In this document: positions 1 to 8,987 of the stretch, piece after piece
How positions within the stretch are numbered: position 1 is the stretch's first letter
Layout: each line of letters begins with the position of its first letter
Assembly (NCBI RefSeq): GCF_003711845.1
Contig: NZ_RHLQ01000008.1
Coordinates: 1 to 64,000 of the forward strand
Source of the DNA: Lysinibacillus halotolerans
Lineage (GTDB): Bacteria > Bacillota > Bacilli > Bacillales_A > Planococcaceae
Length of the DNA: 64,000 nucleotides
Direction: 5' to 3'
Position numbers and translations under genes: made by a program
The notes under the pieces: generated by a model
Database searches by the model: none
Told to the model about the DNA's origin: nothing
Seen by the model: the letters and a program-made list of their open reading frames with translations, nothing else

Positions 1-84
1 TACATTAGGGAACAAGAAGCTGAAGATCGATTACGTGATCAAATGACGAGTAGAGAATATATAGACCCATTTAAACGAGATTAA
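1..84 (+). CDS. C-terminal tail of a truncated gene
   Basis: The first 84 bases read as one open frame of 27 codons ending in TAA at 82-84. The tail is charged and hydrophilic, finishing in SREYIDPFKRD. The gene starts outside the window, so neither its length nor its family can be judged. The uninterrupted frame up to the edge and the hairpin cluster just downstream support a real gene end. I do not recognise the family. Confidence 0.5.
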   Translation, partial: YIREQEAEDRLRDQMTSREYIDPFKRD

Positions 85-116
85 AGAACAAATACGGTTG
101 ACGGTCAATTAAAAAA

Positions 117-184
117 GCCCCTTTAGGGGCAGTTAGTAAGGAGCCCTTATAGGGCGTTACTAAAACCGCCTGTTTTACAGGCGG
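117..184. repeat. cluster of three consecutive hairpins
   Basis: Three inverted repeats follow each other with almost no spacing: GCCCC/GGGGC at 117-130, GCCC/GGGC at 143-155 (flanked by TTAGTAA and TTACTAA, which extend the stem), and CCGCCTG/CAGGCGG at 166-184. All are GC-rich stems in an AT-rich region. One could terminate the upstream gene, but none is followed by a clean T-run and three are not needed for that. It may be an intergenic repeat or a structured RNA. Confidence 0.55.
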
Positions 185-337
185 ATATTTATTATAATTA
201 AAACTCTTTTATATAATAGGGAATGAAAAATTCAATTTACATACGATAGAAATTTTTATTGAAAAGGATACTTACTGTTAATAAAATAAAAGAAATAAAA
301 TATATTATTTTATAACGAAAAATAAGAGGGAGGAATT

Positions 338-607
338 ATGAATAATAGATATAGCATTCTTGCGAAGTTTCGAGATGGGCGTTATTTTTATTTAAACTTT
401 AACAATCCGAACATATTGGATTGTTTAGAACAAATTCCTCCACCTCAAGGATTGCTAGCATTAGCAAAGTGGCCCGTATATAAACATGCAGAAATCGAAT
501 TTTTCGTAGAATTAATCAATGGGAATATTAAATATTATCATTTAAAAGATCGCAATACGAACGTTAGAAAAACCGTTACATTAGATAAAACCGAATTAGA
601 TTATTAA
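338..607 (+). CDS. small hypothetical protein
   Basis: This is an 89-residue soluble protein with no signal peptide or membrane segment. The ATG follows a strong GGGAGG ribosome site about 5 bases upstream, and a terminator hairpin follows the stop directly, so it looks like a single-gene unit. The sequence is rich in aromatic residues and Asn, with predicted alternating beta strands (YSILAKF, RYFYLNF, IEFFVELI, IKYYHL). I recognise no family and infer no function. Confidence 0.7.
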   Translation: MNNRYSILAKFRDGRYFYLNFNNPNILDCLEQIPPPQGLLALAKWPVYKHAEIEFFVELINGNIKYYHLKDRNTNVRKTVTLDKTELDY

Positions 608-610
608 AAA

Positions 611-642
611 AGAGGTGTCTACTAGGACACCTCTAATTTTTT
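611..642. terminator. bidirectional rho-independent terminator
   Basis: The stem AGAGGTGTC/GACACCTCT at 611-634 is followed by a T-run on the plus strand and preceded by an A-run. It lies between convergent genes and can serve both. Confidence 0.85.
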
Positions 643-934
643 ACCATTCAATATGCGCAATGATTCCTTCTTCATCATGAAGATCTAACATAATTCGAGC
701 GGCAATCGAATCACGGTGTAATTGTTCATCAAGATAAAGTCGAATAGCCGTAATAAAATTCACAGTATTATAGAAATCCATTTGCCCATTCACATAAGCT
801 TCAGCAGTAAAACCAGCCGCATCATCATACATTAATTCAACTTCTACATCTGTCGGTTGAACATGCTTAAATTTTGCGTGGAAATAGCAAAGAGCGTTGA
901 TTACTTCTTGTTCAGATAATGTTATCTTTTCCAA
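641..934 (-). CDS. yxcD: YxcD family protein (DUF2653)
   Basis: This 97-residue soluble protein matches in length and character the YxcD/DUF2653 family of Bacillales, whose function is not known. It is acidic, opens with EKITLSEQEVINALC and has the VEVELMYDD...AEAYVNG pattern. The start appears to be TTG at 934, preceded by an AGAGGT ribosome site about 9 bases away. It overlaps the end of the upstream membrane protein by 13 bases, so translation of the two is probably coupled. The family name comes from recognition of the sequence pattern, not from a search. Confidence 0.65.
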   Translation of the reverse strand: MEKITLSEQEVINALCYFHAKFKHVQPTDVEVELMYDDAAGFTAEAYVNGQMDFYNTVNFITAIRLYLDEQLHRDSIAARIMLDLHDEEGIIAHIEW

Positions 935-1380
935 CTGTCCGTTACCTCTTTATCTTTTTTACGTTTCATCATTTGATATATTTTCATACAAATGAAAACA
1001 ATCAAAAGAATGGCCGCTGCATTGATCGCAAATCCTAAAATGTTCCCGATCAATCCCATATCAGAGAAAAGGCTACCAAACAATAATCCAGCTAACCCAC
1101 CAACGAATAATCCTTTCATAAGACCACCGCTAGTAAAGCCACCTTTCGTAGTAGTACTAGTTGATTTGTTTGTAGTAGAAGTTGATTTATTTACAGTAGA
1201 GTTTGTCCCTGTATTATTATCTTGGAAATTATTCGTTGTACCAGTATTATTATTGTAGCTTTTTTTACCAGACTTGTACGATTTTGCTTCAACTGTTTGA
1301 ACATCATCAACAAGCATAACAGTTCCTACACTTGAGAAAGCTAAAGCAAAGGCCATTAAAATTGCAGAAAGTTTTTTCAT
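922..1380 (-). CDS. secreted or membrane protein with Asn/Thr-rich linker
   Basis: This 152-residue protein has an N-terminal hydrophobic signal (MKKLSAILMAFALAFSS), then a low-complexity Asn/Thr/Ser/Lys linker at about residues 35-78. A Gly-rich hydrophobic segment (GGLMKGLFVGGLAGLLFGSLF) and a second membrane helix follow at about residues 85-135, and the tail is basic. The layout resembles proteins annotated as Tim44-like in Bacillales. GGAGG stands about 9 bases before the ATG. It is the first gene of a two-gene unit with the YxcD-type gene, which suggests a shared envelope role, but this is inference. Confidence 0.65.
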   Translation of the reverse strand: MKKLSAILMAFALAFSSVGTVMLVDDVQTVEAKSYKSGKKSYNNNTGTTNNFQDNNTGTNSTVNKSTSTTNKSTSTTTKGGFTSGGLMKGLFVGGLAGLLFGSLFSDMGLIGNILGFAINAAAILLIVFICMKIYQMMKRKKDKEVTDSWKR

Positions 1381-1476
1381 AACGTAAATCCTCCATCCTA
1401 ATTAACACACAATAACGTGTGAATACTCTATTATTATAACAAAATATGTTTGCGTAAAAAAACAATTTCCCTCTAG

Positions 1477-1488
1477 TAAAACGTTTTA
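1477..1488. promoter_or_regulatory. perfect 12-base palindrome in a divergent promoter region
   Basis: TAAAACGTTTTA is an exact palindrome between the divergent units starting at 1380 (minus) and 1621 (plus). It has the centre of a LacI/CcpA-type operator but is a poor match to the cre consensus. Binding by any regulator is a guess. Confidence 0.25.
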
Positions 1489-1620
1489 TTTCTCTTTCCT
1501 TCATATTTTGAATAATTAGATGATGAACTATACAAGAAAAATGGCTCATTAAAATCTTCCATTTCCATAAATGACAAAGTATGATAGAAAAGTATCCAAG
1601 TTTTTTTGATGAAAGGATGA

Positions 1621-1890
1621 ATGATGTTGCAAGATAAGCGTTTTCAAATTGCAAATCGCGAGGCGTTAATTGGCGTAGCGCTTGTAATAATTAACTTTGC
1701 TATTTGGTTTGGATGTGCATATGGATTAGGTTCCGGTGATCCAACAGAATATCAATATATTTTAGGTTTTCCCACTTGGTTTTTCTTTAGCTGTATAGCT
1801 GGATCTATTTTTATGATTATTCTCATTTGGTTTACAATGAAAGTATTTTTCAAAGATGTACCCTTTGAAGATGGGGAGGGAGATCAATGA
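1621..1890 (+). CDS. YhdT family small membrane protein (DUF997)
   Basis: This small integral membrane protein has two hydrophobic helices at about residues 16-36 and 50-72. It fits the YhdT/DUF997 family, which is commonly encoded directly before the sodium/pantothenate symporter PanF and is presumed to be its accessory subunit. Two ATG codons stand in tandem at 1621 and 1624 behind a GAAAGGA ribosome site; either could be used. The stop overlaps the start of the next gene by four bases (ATGA), which indicates coupled translation. Confidence 0.8.
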   Translation: MMLQDKRFQIANREALIGVALVIINFAIWFGCAYGLGSGDPTEYQYILGFPTWFFFSCIAGSIFMIILIWFTMKVFFKDVPFEDGEGDQ

Positions 1891-3335
1891 TTCATTGGCA
1901 AGTAATTATTCCGCTCCTGCTCTTTTTAGCAATAATTTTTATTATCGGTTTTTGGGCCAATAAACAAGTTCGTACTTCTAATTCTTTCTTACAGGAATAT
2001 TTCTTAGGTGGTCGTGAGATGGGAGGATTCCTACTTGCGATGACGATGATGGCTACTTACGGTAGTGCATCAAGTTTTATCGGTGGACCAGGGGTTTCAT
2101 ATAATTTAGGACTCGGTTGGGTTCTTCTTTCGATGGCTCAACTTCCAGCAGGCTATTTTGTTTTGATGATTTTAGGTAAGAAATTTGCCATTATTTCTAG
2201 ACGTTATGAAGCCATTACATTAATTGACTTCTTAAAAAAACGATATGAAAGTAATATTGTTATTTTTATTTCAGCTATTAGCATCATTGTTTTCCTCTTT
2301 GCATCCATGACTGCCCAATGGGTAGGGGGAGCACGATTAATTGAATCATTAACGGGACTTAATTATACCGCCGCTTTACTCATATTTGCTGTGACAGTAC
2401 TTGTCTATGTTATTATTGGTGGATTTCGTGCTGTTGCCTTAACAGATGCAATGCAAGGAACGGTAATGATTATTGGAACGGTTATTTTATTAATTGGGAC
2501 GATCATGGCAGGTGGGGGATTGGATAATATTATGAACTCCCTTGTAACAGAGGATCCTGAAATGTTATCACCCTTTGGTTCTGATGGTTCTCTAACTCCT
2601 TTATATGTTTCAACCTTTTGGATTTTAATCGGATTAGGAGTAATTGGCCTACCTCAAATCGCTGTTCGTGCAATGAGCTATAAAGATTCCAAAAGCTTGC
2701 ATCTAGCCATTTTAATCGGAACAATTGGTATTGGAACAATTATGTTCGGTATGCATTTAATCGGCGTACTTGCTCGACCTGTCGTACCAGGAATTGAAGT
2801 GGCAGACACAGTCATGCCAATATTGACACTAGAAGTACTTCATCCCGTTTTAGCTGGTATTGTGTTAGCAGCACCGATGGCAGCAATAATGTCGACGGTA
2901 AATGCTTTGTTGATTCTTGTAAGCTCAACGGTGGTGAAGGATATTTACCTTAATTTCATTAATCCGAAGGCATCAGATAAACAAATTAAAAATAGAAGCT
3001 TTCTCGTCACAACCGTAATTGGACTAGCAGTCGTTTTCTTTGCATTAAAGCCACCTGAATTTTTAATCACGTTGAATCTTTTTGCCTTTGGCGGTTTAGA
3101 ATCTGCCTTTTTATGGTCTGTCGTGTTCGGACTATATTGGAAAAAAGCGAATAAATATGGCGTTATTTCTTCAATGATTACAGGTCTTTTGCTTTATATT
3201 TATATTACGCGTGAATTTCCGAACATTTTTGGGATGCACAGTGTAACAATTCCTGTGCTAGCATCCTTCATTGTATTTATCGTCGTAAGTTTATTAACCC
3301 AGCATAAGACAAAATTAACCTCAACGGATATTTAG
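1887..3335 (+). CDS. panF: sodium/pantothenate symporter PanF
   Basis: This 482-residue protein with about 12-13 membrane helices belongs to the sodium:solute symporter (SSS) family. Early markers are the EYFLGGREMGGF segment near residue 37, GSASSFIGGPG near residue 60, and the AQWVGGARLIE segment. It imports pantothenate with Na+ for coenzyme A synthesis. Its length fits PanF, and the YhdT gene overlapping upstream is the typical partner. The ribosome site GGGAGG lies just before the ATG inside the yhdT end. Another SSS substrate is possible, but the pairing favours PanF. Confidence 0.85.
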   Translation: MIHWQVIIPLLLFLAIIFIIGFWANKQVRTSNSFLQEYFLGGREMGGFLLAMTMMATYGSASSFIGGPGVSYNLGLGWVLLSMAQLPAGYFVLMILGKKFAIISRRYEAITLIDFLKKRYESNIVIFISAISIIVFLFASMTAQWVGGARLIESLTGLNYTAALLIFAVTVLVYVIIGGFRAVALTDAMQGTVMIIGTVILLIGTIMAGGGLDNIMNSLVTEDPEMLSPFGSDGSLTPLYVSTFWILIGLGVIGLPQIAVRAMSYKDSKSLHLAILIGTIGIGTIMFGMHLIGVLARPVVPGIEVADTVMPILTLEVLHPVLAGIVLAAPMAAIMSTVNALLILVSSTVVKDIYLNFINPKASDKQIKNRSFLVTTVIGLAVVFFALKPPEFLITLNLFAFGGLESAFLWSVVFGLYWKKANKYGVISSMITGLLLYIYITREFPNIFGMHSVTIPVLASFIVFIVVSLLTQHKTKLTSTDI

Positions 3336-3445
3336 AAAAGCTTTTAAATGACGTTGTCTATCTTTCTATGGTAATGTCATACATGATGATATAAGGGACT
3401 TTCTTTACGAAATGACCAAAACAAAAACGAAAGGGGTCATTTCAT

Positions 3446-4027
3446 ATGACAAATAAGGTAACAACACAATATAACGGTATGATTTTACTAACAGGTTATT
3501 TACAGCGATTATTCGTTGCTGAAACCATTTATCGAAGAGTAGGGGAAACATATGAGCAAGAGCGGTATGATAAAGTAAAGGCACTTTTAGATGAAGCCTA
3601 TACGATTTTACCAGTATTTGAAGAAACCCATACTTTAACAGCTGCACAAAAAATCCAACTTCAGTTAATCGCACACCAAACAGAAGAATTAATGAAGACT
3701 TATTTTAAACAAATGCCGTTATCCTTTAATCAAAAGCTTGCTATTGTAGGTTCATCATTATACGCTGAACAACATGTAAACGCAGGAATTATTCGTTTAG
3801 GAAAAATGTTTAATGTGGAAATAAATAAAGATTTCCACCAACGTACTAAATTTTATGAAGAACGCACAAAAATGATTGATTACTTAGTTTTTGTTCTCCA
3901 TCATGAAGAACAACCAGAGGAACAATTTAAAAAACCAATTGATCCATGGTTTAACGATGTAATAAAAAATAAAGATTTCGTATTAGAAGATTTTAAACAA
4001 ATTGCTGAAATGCTAGAATTCAACTAA
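3446..4027 (+). CDS. hypothetical helical protein
   Basis: This is a 193-residue soluble and mostly helical protein without signal peptide. It starts at an ATG behind AAAGGGG. The sequence has amphipathic helices (TGYLQRLFVAETIYRR, RYDKVKALLDEAYTILP) and an acidic C-terminus. I do not recognise the family. It is a single-gene unit ended by a strong terminator shared with the convergent GIY-YIG gene. Confidence 0.7.
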   Translation: MTNKVTTQYNGMILLTGYLQRLFVAETIYRRVGETYEQERYDKVKALLDEAYTILPVFEETHTLTAAQKIQLQLIAHQTEELMKTYFKQMPLSFNQKLAIVGSSLYAEQHVNAGIIRLGKMFNVEINKDFHQRTKFYEERTKMIDYLVFVLHHEEQPEEQFKKPIDPWFNDVIKNKDFVLEDFKQIAEMLEFN

Positions 4028-4067
4028 AAAGAAGCTGATTGGTGAGTTTCCCAATCAGCTTCTTTTA
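4026..4067. terminator. bidirectional terminator
   Basis: The 12-base stem GAAGCTGATTGG/CCAATCAGCTTC (4031-4062) is flanked by an A-run and a T-run between convergent genes. Confidence 0.9.
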
Positions 4068-4445
4068 TTAATAAAACACTTTCTCTACGTTATATTTTGC
4101 ACGTAAAGTATTTATCGCATATGTTTCATAAATTTCCCGTTCCATTGGATCTTCGATTTCATATACTTCAATTTTATAAATTTCATCCCGATGATTTTTC
4201 ATCGGAGAAACGTTATCTTCAAAATGTTTCTTAATGCGTTGACGAATTTTACGTGCTTTTCCTACAAATAATAACTCGTTTTCTTTATTGTAAAAGAAGA
4301 AAATTCCGCCTTTATCACGGGTAATTTTGTGAAAATCAATAAAGCCATGGTAAGGTGTAATCGGCACGTCCCCTTCCTTTAATTGTTGTTGTCGTTGATA
4401 AATGACAACATTCGGTTTTGGTAATTCAATTTTAATCAAAGTCAT
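4068..4445 (-). CDS. GIY-YIG-like nuclease domain protein
   Basis: This protein of about 125 residues is built around a GIY-YIG fold. The first motif reads GIFFFYN (GIF in place of GIY), the second LLFVGKA (FVG in place of YIG), and then comes the basic segment RKIRQRIKKHF; a Glu follows at EREIYETYAI. The family cuts DNA in repair or mobile elements, as in the UvrC N-terminal domain. A longer frame runs to 4496, but the ATG at 4445 has a good ribosome site (GGACGTG) and is preferred. Because both signature triplets deviate, activity is uncertain. Confidence 0.75.
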   Translation of the reverse strand: MTLIKIELPKPNVVIYQRQQQLKEGDVPITPYHGFIDFHKITRDKGGIFFFYNKENELLFVGKARKIRQRIKKHFEDNVSPMKNHRDEIYKIEVYEIEDPMEREIYETYAINTLRAKYNVEKVFY

Positions 4446-4567
4446 TTCACGTCCTTCATTTGTATAGAGTTTTATGCTACCATAAATGCCAAGCAATTGC
4501 TATAAAGGAAAATGTTCTTTCACTATATTTCAACATTATTATCACCCAATGTGTCAACTGTTATTAT

Positions 4568-4597
4568 TGTTAAAAATAGAAGGAAATACGTTATAAT
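4568..4597 (+). promoter_or_regulatory. sigma-A-type promoter of the thioesterase gene
   Basis: TTGTTA at 4568-4573 and TATAAT at 4592-4597 are separated by 18 bases and lie just upstream of the thioesterase start. Confidence 0.55.
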
Positions 4598-4615
4598 AAA
4601 TTTGAGGTGAAAGAA

Positions 4616-5041
4616 ATGTTTGTAAGTGAAAAACAAATTGAAATACGGTATGCAGAAACAGATCAGATGGGTGTTGTATACCATGCAAATTATTTAGTTT
4701 GGATGGAAATCGGACGTACCCAATTAGTAAATGATATTGGCTTTAATTATGCCGGACTTGAAGAACAAGGATACATATCTCCTGTATTAGATTTATCCAT
4801 TCAATATAAAAAAGCAATGCGTTATGGACAAGTTGCAACGGTTCGTACATGGGTTGAGTCCCATTCAAAATTAAAAACGATTTATGGCTATGAAATTTTG
4901 CATGAAGACGGTTCTGTTGCTGCAACGGCTACTTCACTTCATACATTAGTGAAAAAAGATAGTTTTAGACCTTATCCATTAAGTAAAGTAGACCCAGAGT
5001 GGGATACCAAATATTTAGAAATTGCCAAAGTAAATAATTAA
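4616..5041 (+). CDS. hotdog-fold acyl-CoA thioesterase (YbgC/FadM type)
   Basis: This 141-residue protein has the 4-hydroxybenzoyl-CoA thioesterase signature YAETDQMGVVYHANYLVW near the N-terminus, with the catalytic Asp of the MGVVYHANY motif region. It is predicted to hydrolyse acyl-CoA thioesters in the cytoplasm. The ATG at 4616 has GAGGTG eight bases upstream; an in-frame GTG at 4607 falls inside that site and is rejected. It has its own promoter and terminator, so it is a single-gene unit. The physiological substrate cannot be told. Confidence 0.85.
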   Translation: MFVSEKQIEIRYAETDQMGVVYHANYLVWMEIGRTQLVNDIGFNYAGLEEQGYISPVLDLSIQYKKAMRYGQVATVRTWVESHSKLKTIYGYEILHEDGSVAATATSLHTLVKKDSFRPYPLSKVDPEWDTKYLEIAKVNN

Positions 5042-5052
5042 ATGGAAAAGAT

Positions 5053-5085
5053 CAGGCTAGCCAAAAGCTAGTCTGTTTTATTTTT
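5053..5085 (+). terminator. rho-independent terminator
   Basis: CAGGCTAGC/GCTAGTCTG stem (5053-5075) followed by TTTTATTTTT. Confidence 0.85.
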
Positions 5086-5186
5086 ACCAAATTTCAAATT
5101 ATTTTTGTCCGTCTACCACGATTCCTTGAATGTTGATATAATAATCTTTATGAGCAAAAAAAGAAAGACTGAAAGGAGGTGTGTTC

Positions 5187-8100
5187 ATGGTACAACAAAT
5201 GGGAGCAATGGAGACAATTAAATGTTTTATTTTGTTAACGAATACTGCCAGAGAAGCTTTGAAACAACATTTCCAGGATGAACACGCCTTCTTTAAATTG
5301 CAGCATGGCTTCGACGTATATATTGAAAAACAATCAGTGGAACAGACGACATTAAATTTAACTTTCTTTTTTGATAATAAACGGAACGAAAAATTAACAA
5401 AAAAATTTGGTGATCGTGTAGTTATCATCGACTGTGCCTTTGACTTAAAAAATGGGCTCGTTGCAAAAAGTTTTAGAACACGGGGAAGAAATACACCGGT
5501 TATAACGAATCGAAGACAAAAAATGCGCATTCATTTTGTGCCATCCCGTATTAGCGGTCATACATACTCCGATAAATTTATTTCGACAATTGCAGAACTT
5601 CCCGTTGCTCAAGAACGGTTTGATTATGTAAATAAACGAATTTCCAGTTGGGAAGGGTACTTAAAGGTTTTATATAAAAATGCTTCTATTGATGATATTG
5701 ACGCTACCTTTCATTCCCTTCAATATAGTCAAGACTTTTCGAAAGTAACGATACGATGTAACGGCATTGACGATAAACAATGGAAACAACTAAAAGGCTT
5801 AAGTGCATATGTCAAAGGTTATCCTAGAGAAATTGGAGAAGTTATAAAAGTTCACCAACAATCGAGGACGATTGATATTGAATTAAACGCAAAAGTTGCT
5901 AAACTTGCCCGCACTAATGACTTTGACTTTACAAGTGAATACATTACATTTAGTAATGCTTCAACGAAATCCCAATTGAACCGACTTTTAAAAGGATTTG
6001 AACATTTAAAGGAAGGATTAGCCGCCAATCCAAATCTCGAAAATATTTTATTTGAAGATACTCCGAAAATCGCGGAACGTAAAAAAGATATTTCATTAGA
6101 ATTCCATAATCCTTTAAATGAATATCAACGAGAAGCCGTTAGTGGAGCAATGTCAGCCGAAGACTTATATGTTATTCAAGGTCCTCCAGGAACAGGGAAG
6201 ACGACGGTTATTTCAGAAATTTGCTATCAAAACGCAAAGGCTGGTTTAAAAACGTTAATTGCATCTCAGTCGAATCTAGCTGTTGATAATGCCCTTAGTC
6301 GATTATTAAACAATAAGGATATCCGTATTTTACGCTATGGCCGTACTGAAAGTATTGAAGAAGACGGTAAAAAATTTATAGAAGAAAATGTTGCTGATTA
6401 TTGGAAAAAGCAAACTTACGAAGCTATTACGAAGGAAATTGAAGATCACCAACTAAAAGAAAAGCAATTGAAGAATGATATTACCCAATACGAGAAGGAA
6501 ATTGAATCTTTAAAGCAAAAAGAGAGTCAATTACAAGAGGATATCGCAAAAAAGGAAGCTGCTGAAAAAGAGCTTAAAATTGTAACAGAAGAAATCGGTC
6601 AGCTGAAGAAACAAATTATCCCTCTGAAAAAAGAACGAGAAAAGACTGAACAAGCATTGGAAAAGCTTAGCGCTTCCAATGAACGCATTTCAGAAAAGAT
6701 CAATGAACTAAATCATTCATTAGTTACCATTGGAACAAACGAATCGATTGATGAACAACTGTTTGAAGCGCAAGAAAAATTGAAAAAAAGTAAGCAACTT
6801 CTAGAATATATTCAAGTAACCCAACAACTCATGGAAATAGAGTTGCAGCTTGCAAATGTTCAGAAGGAATTGGAAGACATTGAAAGCAGTTCCGATACGA
6901 TTAATTCCATTATCGAATCCGTTGAATCGATGAAAAAAATACATGAAATTGAATCTTTCATTGAAGATCAAAACATTCACCGTGGATATGTATTAAATCA
7001 ACTGTTTCATGACATGGATAAAATTCATGAACAACTTTTACCTTTTAAATCTTTAAAGGAAATTACAATCCGTTTAGATAAGGCAATTGAATATAGTAAA
7101 ACATCCCTCGGTATTGAAGGACAGATGAATCCTTTACCAAATAATCATCATTACTCCTTACAAGAAATCGAGGAGTTTTTAACGAAATTGAGCTATGCTT
7201 TTGCCCAAAAGAAAATAACGAGAGAAAATGGAGCCCGATCAATCCAAGGCCTCTATTTAAGAAAGCAATATTTAAATCAGTTAGTTCTTCGTTACAGAGC
7301 ACTTGTAGATGAGTCCCTTCTAGTTTTTAGTAAAATAAAAGAAGAAGTATGTGATCAGCTTAAGCAAAGGGAAGAAGCAGATCAATCTTCTTTAAACCTT
7401 TTAAAAGCAAAAGAACAAAACTTATTACAATCTCAAGAGAAGTATAAAGAACAACTAAACACTTTCGAGTCTATCATTCAAGAGGATGACATTATCCCTT
7501 CTATCGAGGAAATTCATACGATTTGTGAAGCATTGGAAAATGAAATGCAAATATTATTGGAAAACAAAGAAAAAACATCCATTCTTGAAGAACAGTTATC
7601 AAAAAAACAACAGGAATTAGAAAGTGTTCAAAAGGAAATGACAAGTGGCCAAACATTATTAAAACAATTTATTTCCCAGTTAAAAGAACTAAGCTCGAAG
7701 GGATTACAGCTTGAAAAGAAATATGAACAACTTGAACAATTGACAAAACAACATCCGGAACTTGAACTGGAAAAAACAAAATCCAAAATGGAGTCAATTA
7801 CGGTAGAAATTGATAAAGTCCATAAGAAAATTGAGATGCTTCCGATTGCTCAAAAAATGCAGCTTCAATGGAAAACATTATTAGAGCAAGCTACGGAACA
7901 TGACTTAGATGAAATACGAAAACTTTATGTTAAACATGCAAATGTCATTGGTACAACATGTGTTGCTTCTGCCAACAAAGAGTTTATGGACAATTATCCG
8001 ATTTTCGATGTTGTGATTATCGATGAAGTATCAAAAGCAACTCCGCCAGAATTATTGTTACCGATGTTAAAAGGGAAAAAGGTGATTCTAGTAGGCGATC

Positions 8101-8975
8101 ATCACCAGTTACCACCACTAATTGGGGATGATACATTTGAAGAGACATTAGAAACGGTTTTAAAAGAAAGCGACACCTTTGAGGAAAAACGAGAATTAGA
8201 AAAATTACTAGAGGAGTCTTTATTCGAACGTCTATATAAAAACTTGCCTGCAACGAATAAAAAAATGTTAGCCATTCAATACCGGATGCATGAAAATATT
8301 ATGCAAACAATCGCTCCATTTTATAAAAATGGCAATGATTCATTGAAATGCGGGCTATCTGATTCAGATGTATTACGGGATCATAAATTGGAAGGTCCAT
8401 CTATAAAACGAACGGATCATTTACTATGGATTGATATTCCGAATAGACATCCGTATTTTGAAGAACGGATGAAGGAAGGTTCAAGTCTATATAATGAAGC
8501 TGAATTAGAAGTTGTTCGTACTATGTTGCTTGAACTAAATGAAGCGACTGCAAAAGCTAAATCGGAAGAATTAATAGCCCAAGATGAATTAAAATCTGTA
8601 GGGGTAATTAGTTTTTATGCTGAACAAGTAAAGCGGATTAACCGACTCATTGAACATGAGTTGAACATTCCTCATTTACATATTCGTACAGGTTCAGTCG
8701 ATAAATTCCAAGGTATGGAAATGGACGTCATTTTAGTAAGCATGGTTCGTAACAACGATCATAAACACGGCGATATTGGATTTGCGAAGGACTACCGGCG
8801 ACTGAACGTAGCCCTTTCCCGAGCTCGTGAGTTACTCGTATTAATCGGTAGTATAGAGATGTTTACGAATCGTCCTAAAAAGGAAGAAACGAGAAGCATG
8901 TACCGAAACTTGCATCAAATTGTCCAATCACAAAATGGTTACCGAAATCATAACGAATTACTAATTACAACGTAG
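5187..8975 (+). CDS. UPF1-like SF1 helicase with a giant coiled-coil insert
   Basis: This 1262-residue protein has all the main SF1 helicase motifs. Walker A GPPGTGKT is at about residues 332-339, Walker B IIDE near 944-947, GDHHQLPP near 970-978, QYRMH near 1031, VDKFQGMEMD near 1171 and NVALSRAR near 1207. The set and the QYRMH box resemble the UPF1/Dna2-like SF1B branch. Between motif Ia and motif II lie about 500 residues of Lys/Glu/Gln-rich heptad-like sequence (about 400-920), far longer than in standard helicases. The first 310 residues form a domain I cannot assign. No nuclease motif is evident. The ATG at 5187 follows AGGAGG by seven bases. The next gene starts 12 bases after the stop, so the two form one operon. 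Confidence 0.85.
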   Translation: MVQQMGAMETIKCFILLTNTAREALKQHFQDEHAFFKLQHGFDVYIEKQSVEQTTLNLTFFFDNKRNEKLTKKFGDRVVIIDCAFDLKNGLVAKSFRTRGRNTPVITNRRQKMRIHFVPSRISGHTYSDKFISTIAELPVAQERFDYVNKRISSWEGYLKVLYKNASIDDIDATFHSLQYSQDFSKVTIRCNGIDDKQWKQLKGLSAYVKGYPREIGEVIKVHQQSRTIDIELNAKVAKLARTNDFDFTSEYITFSNASTKSQLNRLLKGFEHLKEGLAANPNLENILFEDTPKIAERKKDISLEFHNPLNEYQREAVSGAMSAEDLYVIQGPPGTGKTTVISEICYQNAKAGLKTLIASQSNLAVDNALSRLLNNKDIRILRYGRTESIEEDGKKFIEENVADYWKKQTYEAITKEIEDHQLKEKQLKNDITQYEKEIESLKQKESQLQEDIAKKEAAEKELKIVTEEIGQLKKQIIPLKKEREKTEQALEKLSASNERISEKINELNHSLVTIGTNESIDEQLFEAQEKLKKSKQLLEYIQVTQQLMEIELQLANVQKELEDIESSSDTINSIIESVESMKKIHEIESFIEDQNIHRGYVLNQLFHDMDKIHEQLLPFKSLKEITIRLDKAIEYSKTSLGIEGQMNPLPNNHHYSLQEIEEFLTKLSYAFAQKKITRENGARSIQGLYLRKQYLNQLVLRYRALVDESLLVFSKIKEEVCDQLKQREEADQSSLNLLKAKEQNLLQSQEKYKEQLNTFESIIQEDDIIPSIEEIHTICEALENEMQILLENKEKTSILEEQLSKKQQELESVQKEMTSGQTLLKQFISQLKELSSKGLQLEKKYEQLEQLTKQHPELELEKTKSKMESITVEIDKVHKKIEMLPIAQKMQLQWKTLLEQATEHDLDEIRKLYVKHANVIGTTCVASANKEFMDNYPIFDVVIIDEVSKATPPELLLPMLKGKKVILVGDHHQLPPLIGDDTFEETLETVLKESDTFEEKRELEKLLEESLFERLYKNLPATNKKMLAIQYRMHENIMQTIAPFYKNGNDSLKCGLSDSDVLRDHKLEGPSIKRTDHLLWIDIPNRHPYFEERMKEGSSLYNEAELEVVRTMLLELNEATAKAKSEELIAQDELKSVGVISFYAEQVKRINRLIEHELNIPHLHIRTGSVDKFQGMEMDVILVSMVRNNDHKHGDIGFAKDYRRLNVALSRARELLVLIGSIEMFTNRPKKEETRSMYRNLHQIVQSQNGYRNHNELLITT

Positions 8976-8987
8976 TAAGGTGGATTT

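Noticed and set aside
992-1258. 88-residue plus-strand frame rich in Pro and Val
   Set aside because: It is the antisense shadow of the low-complexity linker of the secreted protein at 922-1380 and has no ribosome site.
5187-8975. Reading the large coiled-coil protein as SMC, SbcC or Rad50
   Set aside because: The coiled coil is similar in style, but the C-terminal half carries QYRMH and VALSRAR helicase motifs and lacks the ABC signature.
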